Assembly: GCF_030010215.1 (NCBI RefSeq)
Contig: NZ_JASCRR010000005.1
Coordinates: 62,001-126,000, forward strand
Direction: 5' to 3'
Length of the DNA: 64,000 bases
Source of the DNA: Tianweitania sp. UT-5YL-CI-8
GTDB taxonomy: Bacteria; Pseudomonadota; Alphaproteobacteria; Rhizobiales; Rhizobiaceae
Shown here: positions 1 to 9,143 of the stretch, in pieces
Numbering within the stretch: the stretch's first letter is position 1
Layout of the letters: every line of letters starts with the position of its first letter
The notes under the pieces: model-generated
Database searches by the model: none
What the model saw: only the letters and a program-made list of their open reading frames with translations
What the model was told of the DNA's origin: nothing
Made by a program: the position numbers and the translations under genes

Positions 1-1
1 C

Positions 2-3000
2 TCCCGCGCTCTGGAAGACGACCTCGCCAAGCTGGCCGAAAGCCGCTCAGGCATCGACGGCCTGGTCGCCGGACAGGTCGAGAAGCTCGCCGAAGGCCGC
101 GACATCCTCAAGCGCGCGCTGGAGGCCGATCTTGCCCGCATCGACGGCATGGTCTCCGACCAGGCTGCCAAGCTGGCGGCCGGCCGCGACGCCCTCACCC
201 ACGCCATGGAAGCCGATCTGGCATTGCTCTCGCAGAGCCGTGGCGAGATTGACGACATCCTCAGCAACCATGTCGGCAGGTTGACCGACGGTCGAGACAT
301 CCTGAGCCGCGCGCTCGATGCCGATCTGGAAAAGGTCCAGGCGCTGCTGGCGGACAACGCTCGTCATCTCGCCAACGAACGCGCCAACCTGTCGCGCACG
401 CTGGACGACGACATGGCCAAGCTTGCGGAAACCCGCGCCGAAATCGACCGGCTCGTGGCCTTGCAGGCAGAGCGGATCGCCGACGGCAGCGGCGTTCTGT
501 CCGAGGCGCTCGAAGCCGATCTGGCGCGCATCCAGTCCTTCGTCGCGAAGAATGCCGAGGACATCGCCAACGAGCGTGCCGGCCTCTCTCGCGCGCTGGA
601 ACAGGACATCGCCAAGCTCGCCGACACTCGCGCCGAGATCGACCGCCTTGTCGCTCTGCAGGCGGAAAAGGTCGCCGACGGTCGCGGCGTTCTGTCCGAA
701 GCGCTCGAAGCCGATTTGGCGCGCATCCAGGAGATGGTGGCACAGAAGGCGGAAGACCTCGCTGCCGAGCGTGCCAAGCTGTCTCGCGTCATCGAAGACG
801 ACCTTGCGAAGCTTTCCGAAAGCCGTGCCGGCATCGACGGACTCGTAGCCGGCCAGGTGGCAAAGCTTGCCGAGGGCCGCGACATACTCAAGCGCGCCCT
901 GGAAGCCGATCTGGCCAAGCTGGCCGAAACCCGCAGCGGTATCGATAGCCTGGTCGCAGGCCAGGTTGAACGTCTGGCCGAAGGCCGCACCGTTCTGGCC
1001 CGCGCGGTCGAAGACGATCTCGGCAAGCTGGGCGATGCCCGCCGCGAGATCGATCTGGCGATCGCCGGCCATATCGACCAGATCGCCGCCAAGCGCGTCG
1101 ACCTCTCCGATGCGATTGCCGGCGACATCGAGAAGATCGAGGAAGCCTTCCGTCGCCACACCGATGTCATCGAAGAACGCACCGGCACCATGGAACGCGC
1201 CCTGTCGTTGGGCGTCGACAATGTCCGCGGCGTGCTCGAACGCAGTGCGGTGGTCATCGCCGGCTCGCTGCGCGACAAGGTGATGGAAGTCACCGCCGCG
1301 TTGAACGACGAAGCCGGCAAGGTCTTCACCGATGCCGACCGCATCGTTGCCGACCGTGCGGCGCAGACCTCAGCCGAACTCATGCTCCGCACAGAGGAAA
1401 TCACCCGCGCCTTCGACGATGCCGAAAACCGCCTCGCCGCGCGCACATCGGAAACCTCCGACGCGCTGTTGGCCAAGGCGGATGAAACCGCCGAACGCCT
1501 GGCCTACAAGGCCGACCAGATCGCGGGCGCCTTCGACCAGGCCGACCAGCGCCTTGTCGCCCGCGCCATCGAAACGGCGAAGGATCTGGCAGCGCGCGCC
1601 GCCGATATCGTCAACAACTTCGACAATGCCGACGAACGCCTGGCGCTCCGCATCGCGGAATCGGCCGATGCGCTCGCCGCCCGCGCTTCCGAACTGGGCC
1701 GCATCTTCGACAATGCCGACGAGATACTCGCCAACCGTATCATGGCCGGCGAGCAGGCCCTCGGCGCCCGCGCGGACGATATCGTCCGTAGCTTCGAGCA
1801 GGCTGACGAGAGGCTTTCGAGCCGCGTGTCCGCCACTGCGGATTCGCTGACCGACCGCGCATCGGAAATCGGCCGTCTCTTCGACAGCGCCGATGAAACG
1901 CTCGCAAGCCGTATTCTGGCGGGCGACCAGGCTCTCGGTGCCCGCGCCGAAAGCATCGCGCGCAGCTTCGAGGCAGCCGACGAACGGTTGGCAACGCGGG
2001 TTGCGACCACCGCCGACACGCTCGCAGGGCGCGCTTCCGAAATTGGCCGGGTCTTCGACCTTGCCGACGACAAGCTCGCTATCCGCATTTCCAGCGGCGC
2101 CGAAGCGTTGGGCGCCCATGCCGACCAGATCATGCGCACCTATGAGAGCGTGGAAGGCAAACTCGCCGAGCGCGTTCGCGAAACGGCGGAAACCCTCGCC
2201 GGCCGCGCCACCGAGATTGGCCAGGTGTTCGAGGATGCCGACCGTCTTCTCGCTGCGCGCACCGAGCAGACCGGGCAGGAACTTATCGGTCGCGCCGGCG
2301 AAGTCAGCCAAGCCTTCGACGATGCCGGCCGCATCCTTGCCGCCCGCACCGAAGAAAGTGCTGCCACGCTCAAGGGCCGTGCAGCCCAAGTCAGCCAGGC
2401 CTTCGACGAGGCGGGACGTACGCTCGCAGTCCGCACCGGGGAAAGTACAGCGGCCCTGACAGACCGGGCAGCTGAAGTCGGTGAAGCCTTCAACGAGGTG
2501 GGACGCATCCTGGCGGCCCGCACCGAAGAAAGCGCTGAGACTCTCAAGGGCCGTGCAGTCGAAGTTGGCCAGGCATTCGACGAGGCCGGACGCATCCTGG
2601 CGGCCCGCACTGAAGAAAGTGCCGCGACGCTCAAGGGCCGTGCATCTGAAGTCGGCGAGGCCTTCAACGAGGCCGGACGCGTCCTGGCGACCCGCACCGA
2701 AGAAAGTGCTGCGACGCTCAAGGGCCGCGCATCTGAAGTCGGCGAGGCCTTCAACGAGGCCGGACGCATCCTGGCGGCCCGCACCGAAGAAAGTGCCGCA
2801 ACGCTCAAGGGCCGTGCTGTCGAAGTCAGTCAAGCCTTCCACGAAGCAGGAAGTGCGCTTGCAGCCCGCATTGGCGAAAGCGCATCCGGCATCAGCGAAC
2901 ATGCCGACCAGATCGCCAACGCTTTCACCGAGACCGAACAGCGCATCGTCGCCCGTTCGCATCGCACCTCTGCAGAACTCGATGCCCGCGCGCGCGCCAT

Positions 3001-4897
3001 CGAGGAGAAGCTGGCCGGCGTGGATGAGCGTCTGGCCGCAGGTGCGGATGCGGTCGTCGGCAAGCTGGACGAGCAGCTCAACTCTGCCGAAAGCCGCCTC
3101 GCCCAGGGCGCCGACGCCATGGGTCGCAAGCTCGACGAGCAGGTTGCCCGGGTTGAGGAACAGCTGACGGGCCGCGCAAACACCATTGCCGATACGTTCT
3201 CGGCAGTTGGCCAGCATATCGGCCAGAGCACGAACGAAGCCGCTCGCACCATCGGTGCCAACACACGCGAACTCAACGCCATGTTGGCCGAGCGGTCCGC
3301 CGAGATTTCGAAAATCCTCGACGAAACCGCGCGTCCGCTGGTCGAGCGCTTCGCCGAAGGCGGCACCGAACTGCAGAAGAGCATGGAGGACGCCACCGAA
3401 CGCGCCACCGAAAAGCTGCGGACCGAGAACACGGCGCTCGTCAACGCTCTTGCCAGCCGCACGGCGGAAGCACTTTCGGCAGTGGAAGGCGTGCGCAACA
3501 CGCTTGCCGAGAGCGTCACCGATCTGCTCGCTCGCATGACCGGTTCGAGCCAGCAGCTCGAAACCCTCATCGACCAGGCAGCGGCCAACCTTTCGGTAGT
3601 GGACGAAAAGCTTGCGGGCAGCACCGCGGCCTTCTCCGCCTCGACCGAAAAGGCTTCGCAGACTTTCTCAAGTGCTGCCCGTCTGGTAGACAACAACACC
3701 ACCCGCCTGACCGAACTGTCGTCGCACACGCTGCGCGAGGTCGCCTCGATCGCGACCAAGTTCGACGAGCACAGCCGTCTGCTGACCTCTGCCTCGGAAC
3801 TGCTCAGCGCAGCGCAAAGCAATCTCGAACACACGCTGGAGCGCCAGTCCTCGCTCGACGACCTCGCCGTTGGCCTGGTCAAGAAGTCGGAAGAGCTGGA
3901 ACGCGTCATGCAGTCCTTCGAAACCCTCGTCGCCAAGACGATGGACAATGCCGAAGGCCGCACATTGCAGTCAGCGGAAAAAATCAGCACGGCGATCAGC
4001 GAAGTGGTAGAAGCCGCCACCAAGCGCTTTGCGGACGCCACCGAAGACCTCCGCGCCACCGCAGGTTCGATCAAGACCGAGCTGGAAAGCACACGCGCCG
4101 AGCTCAAGAAGGGCGTGCTCGACATGCCGATGGAAGCCAAGGAATCGACCTCGGCGATCAAGCGGGCAGTCACCGAGCAGATCAATGCGCTCAAGGAATT
4201 GTCCGATATCGTCGCCAAATCCGGCCGTACCGTAGACATCTCCGAACCGCGCCAGGCCCGTCCGGCCCCTACCCCGCAGGCGCCTGCCGTCCAGCCGCGC
4301 CGGCCAACCCCTCCTGCTGCTCCTCAGGCGGAAAAGCCCGTCGCAGCAACGGCCGACACGGTGACCGCCGAGCGTCCGGTGGCAGCACCTCAGCAGTCTG
4401 CCGAGGCGCAGCCCGCCCGAGAGGCCGGCACCCGCGCCCAGCCGGGCGGCTGGGTGAGCAACCTGTTGAGCGGCGCATCCCGAGAGGAGGCTCCCAAGCA
4501 GGCAGCACCCTCCGGCGAAAGCCGCCAGGCGCAACCGGCCCGCTCGCCGCTTCATGTGGTGGAGTCGCTCAACTCGCTGTCGGTCGACATCGCGCGGGCT
4601 ATCGACCACGAAGCCTCGATCGAGTTGTGGAATCGCTACCGCAAGGGCGAGCGCGATGTCTTCACCCGCCGGCTCTACACGCTGAAGGGTCAGCAGACCT
4701 TCGACGAAATCCGCCGCAAGTATCAGGAAGACGGTGAGTTCCGTGCCGCCGTTAACCGCTACTGCGATGACTTCGAGAAGCTGCTCAAGGACGTCTCGCG
4801 CAACGACCGGGACAACATGATGTCGCAGACCTACCTGTCGTCCGACACCGGCAAGGTCTACACCATGCTGGCCCACGCCGCCGGCCGTCTCAATTGA
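2..4897 (+). CDS. Giant coiled-coil repeat protein, growth-pole-ring (GPR/RgsE)-like, 5' end outside window
   Basis: The reading frame is open from the left edge, so the N-terminus is missing; more than 1,630 residues are visible. It is almost entirely charged alpha-helical repeat of the kind labelled apolipoprotein A1/A4/E-like. The first ~370 residues alternate 29- and 36-residue units with EADLAKLAE and GRDILKRAL cores. The middle is a 29-residue repeat (AARTEESAATLKGRA). A Pro/Ala-rich linker lies near 4255-4540, and a compact C-terminal domain (about the last 115 residues) follows. Agrobacterium GPR and Sinorhizobium RgsE, about 2,000-residue ring-forming proteins needed for polar growth, have this architecture, including N-terminal membrane segments that would lie outside the window. 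Coiled-coil similarity alone is weak evidence; size, repeats and lineage make the assignment likely. Confidence 0.7.
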   Translation, partial: SRALEDDLAKLAESRSGIDGLVAGQVEKLAEGRDILKRALEADLARIDGMVSDQAAKLAAGRDALTHAMEADLALLSQSRGEIDDILSNHVGRLTDGRDILSRALDADLEKVQALLADNARHLANERANLSRTLDDDMAKLAETRAEIDRLVALQAERIADGSGVLSEALEADLARIQSFVAKNAEDIANERAGLSRALEQDIAKLADTRAEIDRLVALQAEKVADGRGVLSEALEADLARIQEMVAQKAEDLAAERAKLSRVIEDDLAKLSESRAGIDGLVAGQVAKLAEGRDILKRALEADLAKLAETRSGIDSLVAGQVERLAEGRTVLARAVEDDLGKLGDARREIDLAIAGHIDQIAAKRVDLSDAIAGDIEKIEEAFRRHTDVIEERTGTMERALSLGVDNVRGVLERSAVVIAGSLRDKVMEVTAALNDEAGKVFTDADRIVADRAAQTSAELMLRTEEITRAFDDAENRLAARTSETSDALLAKADETAERLAYKADQIAGAFDQADQRLVARAIETAKDLAARAADIVNNFDNADERLALRIAESADALAARASELGRIFDNADEILANRIMAGEQALGARADDIVRSFEQADERLSSRVSATADSLTDRASEIGRLFDSADETLASRILAGDQALGARAESIARSFEAADERLATRVATTADTLAGRASEIGRVFDLADDKLAIRISSGAEALGAHADQIMRTYESVEGKLAERVRETAETLAGRATEIGQVFEDADRLLAARTEQTGQELIGRAGEVSQAFDDAGRILAARTEESAATLKGRAAQVSQAFDEAGRTLAVRTGESTAALTDRAAEVGEAFNEVGRILAARTEESAETLKGRAVEVGQAFDEAGRILAARTEESAATLKGRASEVGEAFNEAGRVLATRTEESAATLKGRASEVGEAFNEAGRILAARTEESAATLKGRAVEVSQAFHEAGSALAARIGESASGISEHADQIANAFTETEQRIVARSHRTSAELDARARAIEEKLAGVDERLAAGADAVVGKLDEQLNSAESRLAQGADAMGRKLDEQVARVEEQLTGRANTIADTFSAVGQHIGQSTNEAARTIGANTRELNAMLAERSAEISKILDETARPLVERFAEGGTELQKSMEDATERATEKLRTENTALVNALASRTAEALSAVEGVRNTLAESVTDLLARMTGSSQQLETLIDQAAANLSVVDEKLAGSTAAFSASTEKASQTFSSAARLVDNNTTRLTELSSHTLREVASIATKFDEHSRLLTSASELLSAAQSNLEHTLERQSSLDDLAVGLVKKSEELERVMQSFETLVAKTMDNAEGRTLQSAEKISTAISEVVEAATKRFADATEDLRATAGSIKTELESTRAELKKGVLDMPMEAKESTSAIKRAVTEQINALKELSDIVAKSGRTVDISEPRQARPAPTPQAPAVQPRRPTPPAAPQAEKPVAATADTVTAERPVAAPQQSAEAQPAREAGTRAQPGGWVSNLLSGASREEAPKQAAPSGESRQAQPARSPLHVVESLNSLSVDIARAIDHEASIELWNRYRKGERDVFTRRLYTLKGQQTFDEIRRKYQEDGEFRAAVNRYCDDFEKLLKDVSRNDRDNMMSQTYLSSDTGKVYTMLAHAAGRLN
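2321..2929 (+). repeat. Seven tandem 87-bp repeats inside the giant coiled-coil gene
   Basis: Units begin at 2321, 2408, 2495, 2582, 2669, 2756 and 2843, each encoding 29 residues. The units at 2582, 2669 and 2756 are nearly identical at the nucleotide level, including synonymous positions, whereas the outer units have diverged. This indicates recent unit duplication or gene conversion, so copy number probably varies between strains. Confidence 0.85.
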
Positions 4898-4917
4898 TCT
4901 GAGGCGCAATGAATAAG

Positions 4918-4946
4918 GAAAGGCGGGGCTGACCCCCGCCTTTTCT
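4918..4946 (+). terminator. Rho-independent terminator after the giant repeat gene
   Basis: A GGCGGGG / CCCCGCC stem with a 5-nt loop (4922-4940) is followed by TTTTCTTT, 20-odd bp after the stop codon at 4895-4897. The remaining sequence to 5179 shows no convincing gene. Confidence 0.85.
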
Positions 4947-5179
4947 TTGGATGCTCGATCTTCAGCTCTCGGGCAGGTGATGGCGCTTCCGCCACGCTTC
5001 GGCGAATTCGGATAGGCGAACACGGACGGCTGTCCACGGCTTCCTGCAAAGCCTGCCGTGTCCGGCCGCTCACTTTTCCTCGGTCCACCTCAGCGGGTGC
5101 AGCTTTTTGTCCAGCGCGACGCCCGCGCGAACGGCCCCACGCCAGCGCACTCTTATGAGCCGTCAGGCGCATCATCCCG

Positions 5180-5914
5180 TCAATTGTAGAGATGCGGCCG
5201 GCCCATGCTCTCGCCATCGAACAGGCGAATACCGAAAAAGCCGGCGAGGAAGCCACCGATATGCGCCTGCCAGGCAATGGAGCCTTCCATGCCCGGGACC
5301 AGCCCGTAATATCCCGTCGCCACGTTGACGACCATCCAGATCGCCAGGAACGTCACCACGGTTCGCGATTGGAGCACCACGGCGATGGGCAGCACTGGCC
5401 CGCCAAAGGCTGGGCGTTCGCGGCTGCGGTCGACCTGGAAGCCGAAGCGGGCGGCTGCCCCCATCATGCCGGCGATCGCCCCCGATGCCCCGACCAGCGG
5501 TGCATTGTCGTCGGGATAGACGGCCCAATGAAGGGCTGCGGCGGCCACGCCGGTGGAAGCGAAGAACAGGAGGAACCGCACGACGCCGATCCGGTTGGCC
5601 AGCGGCGAGCCGAACGCCACCAGCCACACCATGTTGACGAGCAGATGCATGAAGCTTCCGTGCAGCAAGGTGTAGGTGAACGGGCTAGAAAACGAGTAGA
5701 AATCAAGCGGAACCAGCCCGCTATAGCGAAGCGGGATGAAGGCCGCGCGGACCAGAAGCTCGATGTCCTGCCGGGCGGTCAGAACATAGTCGCGCAGCAG
5801 TTGAGTGCCCAGGCACACAGCCACGATGGCGACGACCACGCCCGCCATGTTGAAGATCGGCTCCTTGCGCGTGGGCCCGCCGCCATATCTCATGTCTCGA
5901 TGCGGCTGGGTCAT
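5180..5914 (-). CDS. Rhomboid-family intramembrane serine protease
   Basis: A 244-residue polytopic membrane protein with the rhomboid catalytic dyad: GASGAIAG (Ser144) and AHIGGFLAG (His218), plus the HGSFMHLLVNM segment typical of the family. It should cleave transmembrane substrates within the inner membrane; the substrate is unknown. The frame stays open to 6142, but those upstream codons cross the terminator-like hairpin at 6007-6038 and look non-coding. The start MTQPHRDM is therefore chosen, with MRYGG seven codons later as an alternative. No strong ribosome-binding site marks either one. Confidence 0.85.
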   Translation of the reverse strand: MTQPHRDMRYGGGPTRKEPIFNMAGVVVAIVAVCLGTQLLRDYVLTARQDIELLVRAAFIPLRYSGLVPLDFYSFSSPFTYTLLHGSFMHLLVNMVWLVAFGSPLANRIGVVRFLLFFASTGVAAAALHWAVYPDDNAPLVGASGAIAGMMGAAARFGFQVDRSRERPAFGGPVLPIAVVLQSRTVVTFLAIWMVVNVATGYYGLVPGMEGSIAWQAHIGGFLAGFFGIRLFDGESMGRPHLYN

Positions 5915-6006
5915 AGGCTGTGTCCGGTGACGTTCATGCCGTCCATGTAGCGCAAAGCGCTGCATGCCGTCACCTGCCGGGCCAAACACGTTCGGTTGCG
6001 CTGAAG

Positions 6007-6122
6007 AAAAAAAAGCCGTTCGGATTGCTCCGAACGGCCGGCCGAGCCCCCCGGCTCCACCAAAGTTCTTTGACTGAAAGCGCTGCAGGCAAGCAAGTCG
6101 CCTGAACAGCCTTACTTTGGCA
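6007..6122 (-). ncRNA. Candidate structured small RNA ending in a strong terminator
   Basis: Read on the minus strand, CCAAAGT (from 6120) pairs with ACTTTGG to close a domain containing a CAGGC/GCCTG hairpin. A GAGCC/GGCTC hairpin follows, then a 10-bp terminator stem (GCCGTTCGGA / TCCGAACGGC, 6015-6038) and eight T residues (6014-6007). No minus-strand gene lies upstream that would need this terminator. A plausible promoter sits immediately upstream (6131-6159). This looks like an independently transcribed trans-acting sRNA of about 115 nt. I cannot assign it to a named rhizobial sRNA family. A 3' leader role for the rhomboid gene is the alternative. Confidence 0.55.
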
Positions 6123-6130
6123 CGCAAGAA

Positions 6131-6159
6131 CGATAGAGACAACTTAAACCAATTGTTAA
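6131..6159 (-). promoter_or_regulatory. Possible sigma-70 promoter for the candidate sRNA
   Basis: Minus-strand TTAACA (6159-6154), a 17-nt spacer and CTATCG (6136-6131). This would start transcription near 6122, where the closing stem of the predicted RNA begins. Confidence 0.4.
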
Positions 6160-6291
6160 CCTTAACCGCCCCGCCCAGTGAACAAAGCGGGGTTCAACTG
6201 GCATGCCTCCTGCAACGCGGCTCATCTAGACCCACGAAAGAGGTGATTCTGTCTCCCCCTGGCACAGGCGGCAGCATCCCTGGAGCCGAAC

Positions 6292-6963
6292 ATGATGAAA
6301 CAAAGAGGATCGATCACCCTCTTCCGATACTGGAACCGGCTGCGCGCGGGACGCTCCGCACCACGCCGGTCGGAGATCGAACCGGCCGACATCAAGACCC
6401 TGCTCGCCGACACCTTCATCCTCGAACAGGATGCGCGCGGCGAAGCCGTGTTCCGGCTGGCTGGAACGCGGCTCTGCGCGACCTATGACAGGGAGTTAAA
6501 GGGGGCATCCTTCGCTTCGCTGTGGCGGCATCAGGATCACCGGCTGATCAGCCGCCTGGCGCATGGCGTGTTCCACCACAACGCACCCGTGGTGATGAGG
6601 CTGGCGGCCACCAGCCTCACGCAGCGCGCCGTTCGGTTCGAACTGCTGATATTGCCGTTGGCAAGCGAAAACGCCGGTCGGCGCGCCATCGGTGTCTTGA
6701 GCAGCGTCAATACGCCGTTCTGGCTTGGTGCCGATCCGGTCGTCGACACAATGCTCGAACATGTCGATCTGATCGATCCGGACAACGGCTCCATCGAGGC
6801 GCAGCTGGACCTGGCTGAACAGCGCGCGCAGATCGCCGTGCCGTCGTTCGCCCCCAGTGCCGCGGCTCTCCAGCCTGTCGATCCGCTGGATGGCGTGGTC
6901 CGCATCGGACATCTGCTCGTGCTTGAAGGTGGACGCAGCGAGATTCACGGCCAACGCCTGTGA
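6292..6963 (+). CDS. PAS_5 (single PAS domain) protein
   Basis: A 223-residue soluble protein whose N-terminal ~165 residues match the alphaproteobacterial PAS_5 family: FRYWNRLRAGR, the conserved EIEPADIK segment, then a PAS core ending in IGVLSSVNTPFWLG. PAS_5 proteins are stand-alone sensors or protein-interaction modules; Caulobacter MopJ is a characterised example. The C-terminal ~55 residues are Ala/Asp-rich and probably flexible. A GGAG precedes the ATG. It is monocistronic, with a short terminator downstream. The ligand and partner are unknown. Confidence 0.75.
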   Translation: MMKQRGSITLFRYWNRLRAGRSAPRRSEIEPADIKTLLADTFILEQDARGEAVFRLAGTRLCATYDRELKGASFASLWRHQDHRLISRLAHGVFHHNAPVVMRLAATSLTQRAVRFELLILPLASENAGRRAIGVLSSVNTPFWLGADPVVDTMLEHVDLIDPDNGSIEAQLDLAEQRAQIAVPSFAPSAAALQPVDPLDGVVRIGHLLVLEGGRSEIHGQRL

Positions 6964-6966
6964 CCG

Positions 6967-6984
6967 GCGCCATGGCGCTTTTTT
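6967..6984 (+). terminator. Short hairpin terminator
   Basis: The palindrome GCGCCATGGCGC (6967-6978) is followed by six T residues, directly after the PAS_5 stop codon. The stem is short, so efficiency is uncertain. Confidence 0.5.
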
Positions 6985-7309
6985 GGCGGCGGCAATGAGG
7001 CGGATTGCGCGCCACTCGCCATAATCCCGTTGTTACGGTTAAAAAGGTCTGTATCAAGTTGGGATCGCGGAAGCCGTCAACCTGTGCCGGTGCGGGATTC
7101 CTTCAAATTTTATAAACCAAGCAAACCCTTGCATTTGCTGGGACACTACACTCGCCGACCGGTATGATTAATAAATCGCGATACTCTGTTTAAGACACTA
7201 TTATTCTTTGTTGCTAATTCGCTTATAGTTTTACTAAATCTGTACTTCGGCATTTTGCGCAGAATAAATTCGGCGATGCCAGTGTCTCCTCAAACGGGGA
7301 TGCAAAAAA
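6985..7309. other. AT-rich intergenic region, likely promoter region of the next gene
   Basis: About 325 bp without a credible ORF. From about 7090 it is markedly more AT-rich than the surroundings. It probably holds the promoter and 5' leader of the transglutaminase-like protease gene. No single promoter could be chosen with confidence. Confidence 0.4.
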
Positions 7310-7906
7310 ATGAAAATACTCTTCGCCGGCCTGGTGTTTGGACTACAGCTTTTCGCGGCCGGTCAAGCTTTTGCCGATGCTTCTTTCATGCAGACCATGG
7401 GCCGCACCACGCAGCCGGTGGGACATTATGATTTTTGCCAGCGCGAACGCGGCGAATGCAGCCAGAAGACCCCTAGCAAGGCACCGGTACAGCTGACGCG
7501 CGGCCTGTGGGCGAAGATCGTCGAGGTCAACAACACGGTGAACATGGCAATCGAGCCGCGCACCGACATGGACATGTGGGGCCAGGAAGAAGTCTGGTCC
7601 TTTCCTGTTAACATGAAAGGCGACTGCGAGGATTATGTGCTGGAAAAGCGCCGCAGGCTGATGAAGTTCGGCATCCCCGCCGGCAGCCTGCTGATCACTG
7701 TCGTGCGCCAGCCCAATGGCGACGGTCACGCCGTCCTCACCGTCCGCAGCGATCTCGGCGAATTCATCCTCGACAATCTGGAAAGCCGCGTCCTGGCTTG
7801 GCACGAGACCGACTACACCTATCTCAAGCGTCAGTCGGAAACCAATTCCGGCGTCTGGATCGGCATCAATGATGGCCGCGCCGATGCGGTGGCAAGCGTC
7901 CGCTGA
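7310..7906 (+). CDS. Transglutaminase-like cysteine protease (BTLCP family, LapG-like)
   Basis: A 198-residue protein with a cleavable signal peptide (residues 1-22, ending ...GQAFA). The BTLCP catalytic triad is visible: Cys106 in KGDCEDYV, His140 in DGHAVLTV and Asp155 in FILDN. Family members such as LapG are periplasmic proteases that clip adhesins under cyclic-di-GMP control. The GDCEDY and GHAVL motifs make the family call secure. No adhesin or LapD partner lies nearby, so the substrate is unknown. The long upstream region suggests its own promoter. Confidence 0.82.
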   Translation: MKILFAGLVFGLQLFAAGQAFADASFMQTMGRTTQPVGHYDFCQRERGECSQKTPSKAPVQLTRGLWAKIVEVNNTVNMAIEPRTDMDMWGQEEVWSFPVNMKGDCEDYVLEKRRRLMKFGIPAGSLLITVVRQPNGDGHAVLTVRSDLGEFILDNLESRVLAWHETDYTYLKRQSETNSGVWIGINDGRADAVASVR

Positions 7907-7920
7907 TTTTGGCGAAGGAG

Positions 7921-7962
7921 CCGGCCCCAACCCTTCCCCGGGGTTGGGCGTCGGCTTCTCTC
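7921..7962 (+). terminator. Hairpin between convergent genes
   Basis: CCCAACCC (7926-7933) pairs with GGGTTGGG (7941-7948), followed by a T/C-rich run. It lies between the stops of the BTLCP and carbonic-anhydrase genes and could serve either, though the U-tract is weak. Confidence 0.4.
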
Positions 7963-7964
7963 AT

Positions 7965-8492
7965 TCAGGCAGGCTTCAGTCCTGCTTTGAAGCGGCGCTG
8001 ATTGTGGACGTAGTTCTCCGCACCTTTGCGCAGGCGTTTGACGGTTGCGTCATCAATGGTGCGGATCGCCTTGGCGGGCGAACCGACGATCAGTGAGTTG
8101 TCCGGGAATTCCTTGCCTTCCGTGACCAGCGCGCCGGCTCCCACCAGGCAGTTCCTGCCGATCTTGGCGCCGTTCAGCACGATGGCGCCCATTCCGATCA
8201 GGCTGTTGTCACCCACGGTGCAGCCATGCAGGATGGCGCGATGGCCGATGGTGCAGTCTTTTCCGACGGTGAGCGGAAAACCCATGTCGGTGTGCATCAT
8301 CGTATGTTCCTGGATGTTGGAGCCTGCGCCGATGCTGATCCGCTCGTTGTCGCCGCGCAGCACCGCGCCGAACCAGATGCCGACGTCCCGCCCGATGTGG
8401 ATATCACCCATGACAGAGGCGTCGGGCGCAATCCAGGTGCTGTCCCGGTCCTCGAACTGCGGTGTTTTTCCGTCCAGTGAATAAAGGGGCAT
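7965..8492 (-). CDS. Gamma carbonic anhydrase-family hexapeptide-repeat protein
   Basis: A 175-residue left-handed beta-helix protein with repeated [IV]G-x4 hexapeptides. The expected metal-ligand histidines are present: His63 in NIQEHTMMH, and His84 and His89 in IGHRAILHGC. This pattern matches the YrdA/PaaY/gamma-CA branch, normally 170-180 residues. It probably trimerises and may hydrate CO2 or act on thioesters; many members have weak or no CA activity. It is separated by about 250 bp from the upstream DUF3126 gene, so probably has its own promoter. Confidence 0.88.
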   Translation of the reverse strand: MPLYSLDGKTPQFEDRDSTWIAPDASVMGDIHIGRDVGIWFGAVLRGDNERISIGAGSNIQEHTMMHTDMGFPLTVGKDCTIGHRAILHGCTVGDNSLIGMGAIVLNGAKIGRNCLVGAGALVTEGKEFPDNSLIVGSPAKAIRTIDDATVKRLRKGAENYVHNQRRFKAGLKPA

Positions 8493-8739
8493 CTGCTCTC
8501 CGTCCTGCCTTGCGTCGGCGGCACGATAGAGCAGAAACCGGCGTGCGCAAGCCTCTGCCCGTCACTATCACCATTGCAAAAGATCAGGTTCAGCGTGGCT
8601 AAGCAGGCTCTCAGCGATGCGAAGGCTTCATGAGGAGAAGGAAAGCGCGCTCTGGAATGCCGAGGGGTGGGCAGCGCTGCCATGCCGACAGCGGCACGCA
8701 GCCGGGGACCCAAAAGGGCACCCCGGCAAGTAGATTGGC

Positions 8740-8943
8740 TTACGCCAGGTCGATGTCGAGGATCGCCATCGAGAAGTTGTAGTCGCCGTCGTCTTCATCC
8801 TTGAAGACGATTCCAAGGAACTCATCGCCGATATAGACCTCGGCGGAATCGTCCTTGCGAGGCCGGGCCTTGACCTGCAGCTTCGGGTTCTGGAACGCCT
8901 TTTTGAAATAGGCGTCGAGCTTTCTGATTTCGTCCGGCTTCAA
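8740..8943 (-). CDS. DUF3126-family small protein (TTG start)
   Basis: A 67-residue acidic protein with the family core LQVKARPRKDDSAEVYIG and FLGIVFKDEDDGD. The frame is open far upstream, but similarity begins at LKPDEIRKL. That Leu codon is a TTG with a GGAG seven bases before it (GGAG-AAGCCAG-TTG), so TTG at 8943 is taken as the start. Its role is unknown. It follows cysE on the same strand, an arrangement common in Hyphomicrobiales that hints at a link to cysteine synthesis. Confidence 0.8.
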   Translation of the reverse strand: MKPDEIRKLDAYFKKAFQNPKLQVKARPRKDDSAEVYIGDEFLGIVFKDEDDGDYNFSMAILDIDLA

Positions 8944-9143
8944 CTGGCTTCTCCGATTTTTGTTTTCCTTTGCGCCCGACCAGAAACTGGTGTCGTTTCG
9001 CAAAGGGTCAATGCTCAGCGCGCTTTCGTCGTCTCCGCAAATGACGCCCTCAGGGACGCCGCAAGGAGACTGCGGGGCTGCTTCTGGCACGCTCGCGCTG
9101 CCGATGTAAAGCCGGACAGCGCCTTTTGTTGGCCGCTCTCCCA

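Noticed and set aside
1370-3217. 615-codon minus-strand ORF, with others at 47-1159 and 2830-4239
   Set aside because: Shadows of the repeat gene on the plus strand. They mirror its repeat period, and strong GC-rich codon bias leaves antisense frames open.
4858-5175. Minus-strand ORF between the repeat gene and the rhomboid gene
   Set aside because: It runs through the terminator and into the 3' end of the repeat gene, has no recognisable domain and a composition typical of non-coding frames.
6050-6063. CCGGCTCCACCA resembling a tRNA 3' end
   Set aside because: No T-arm (TTCGA with paired stem) precedes it and no complementary 5' acceptor lies at tRNA distance; it fits the minus-strand sRNA hairpins instead.
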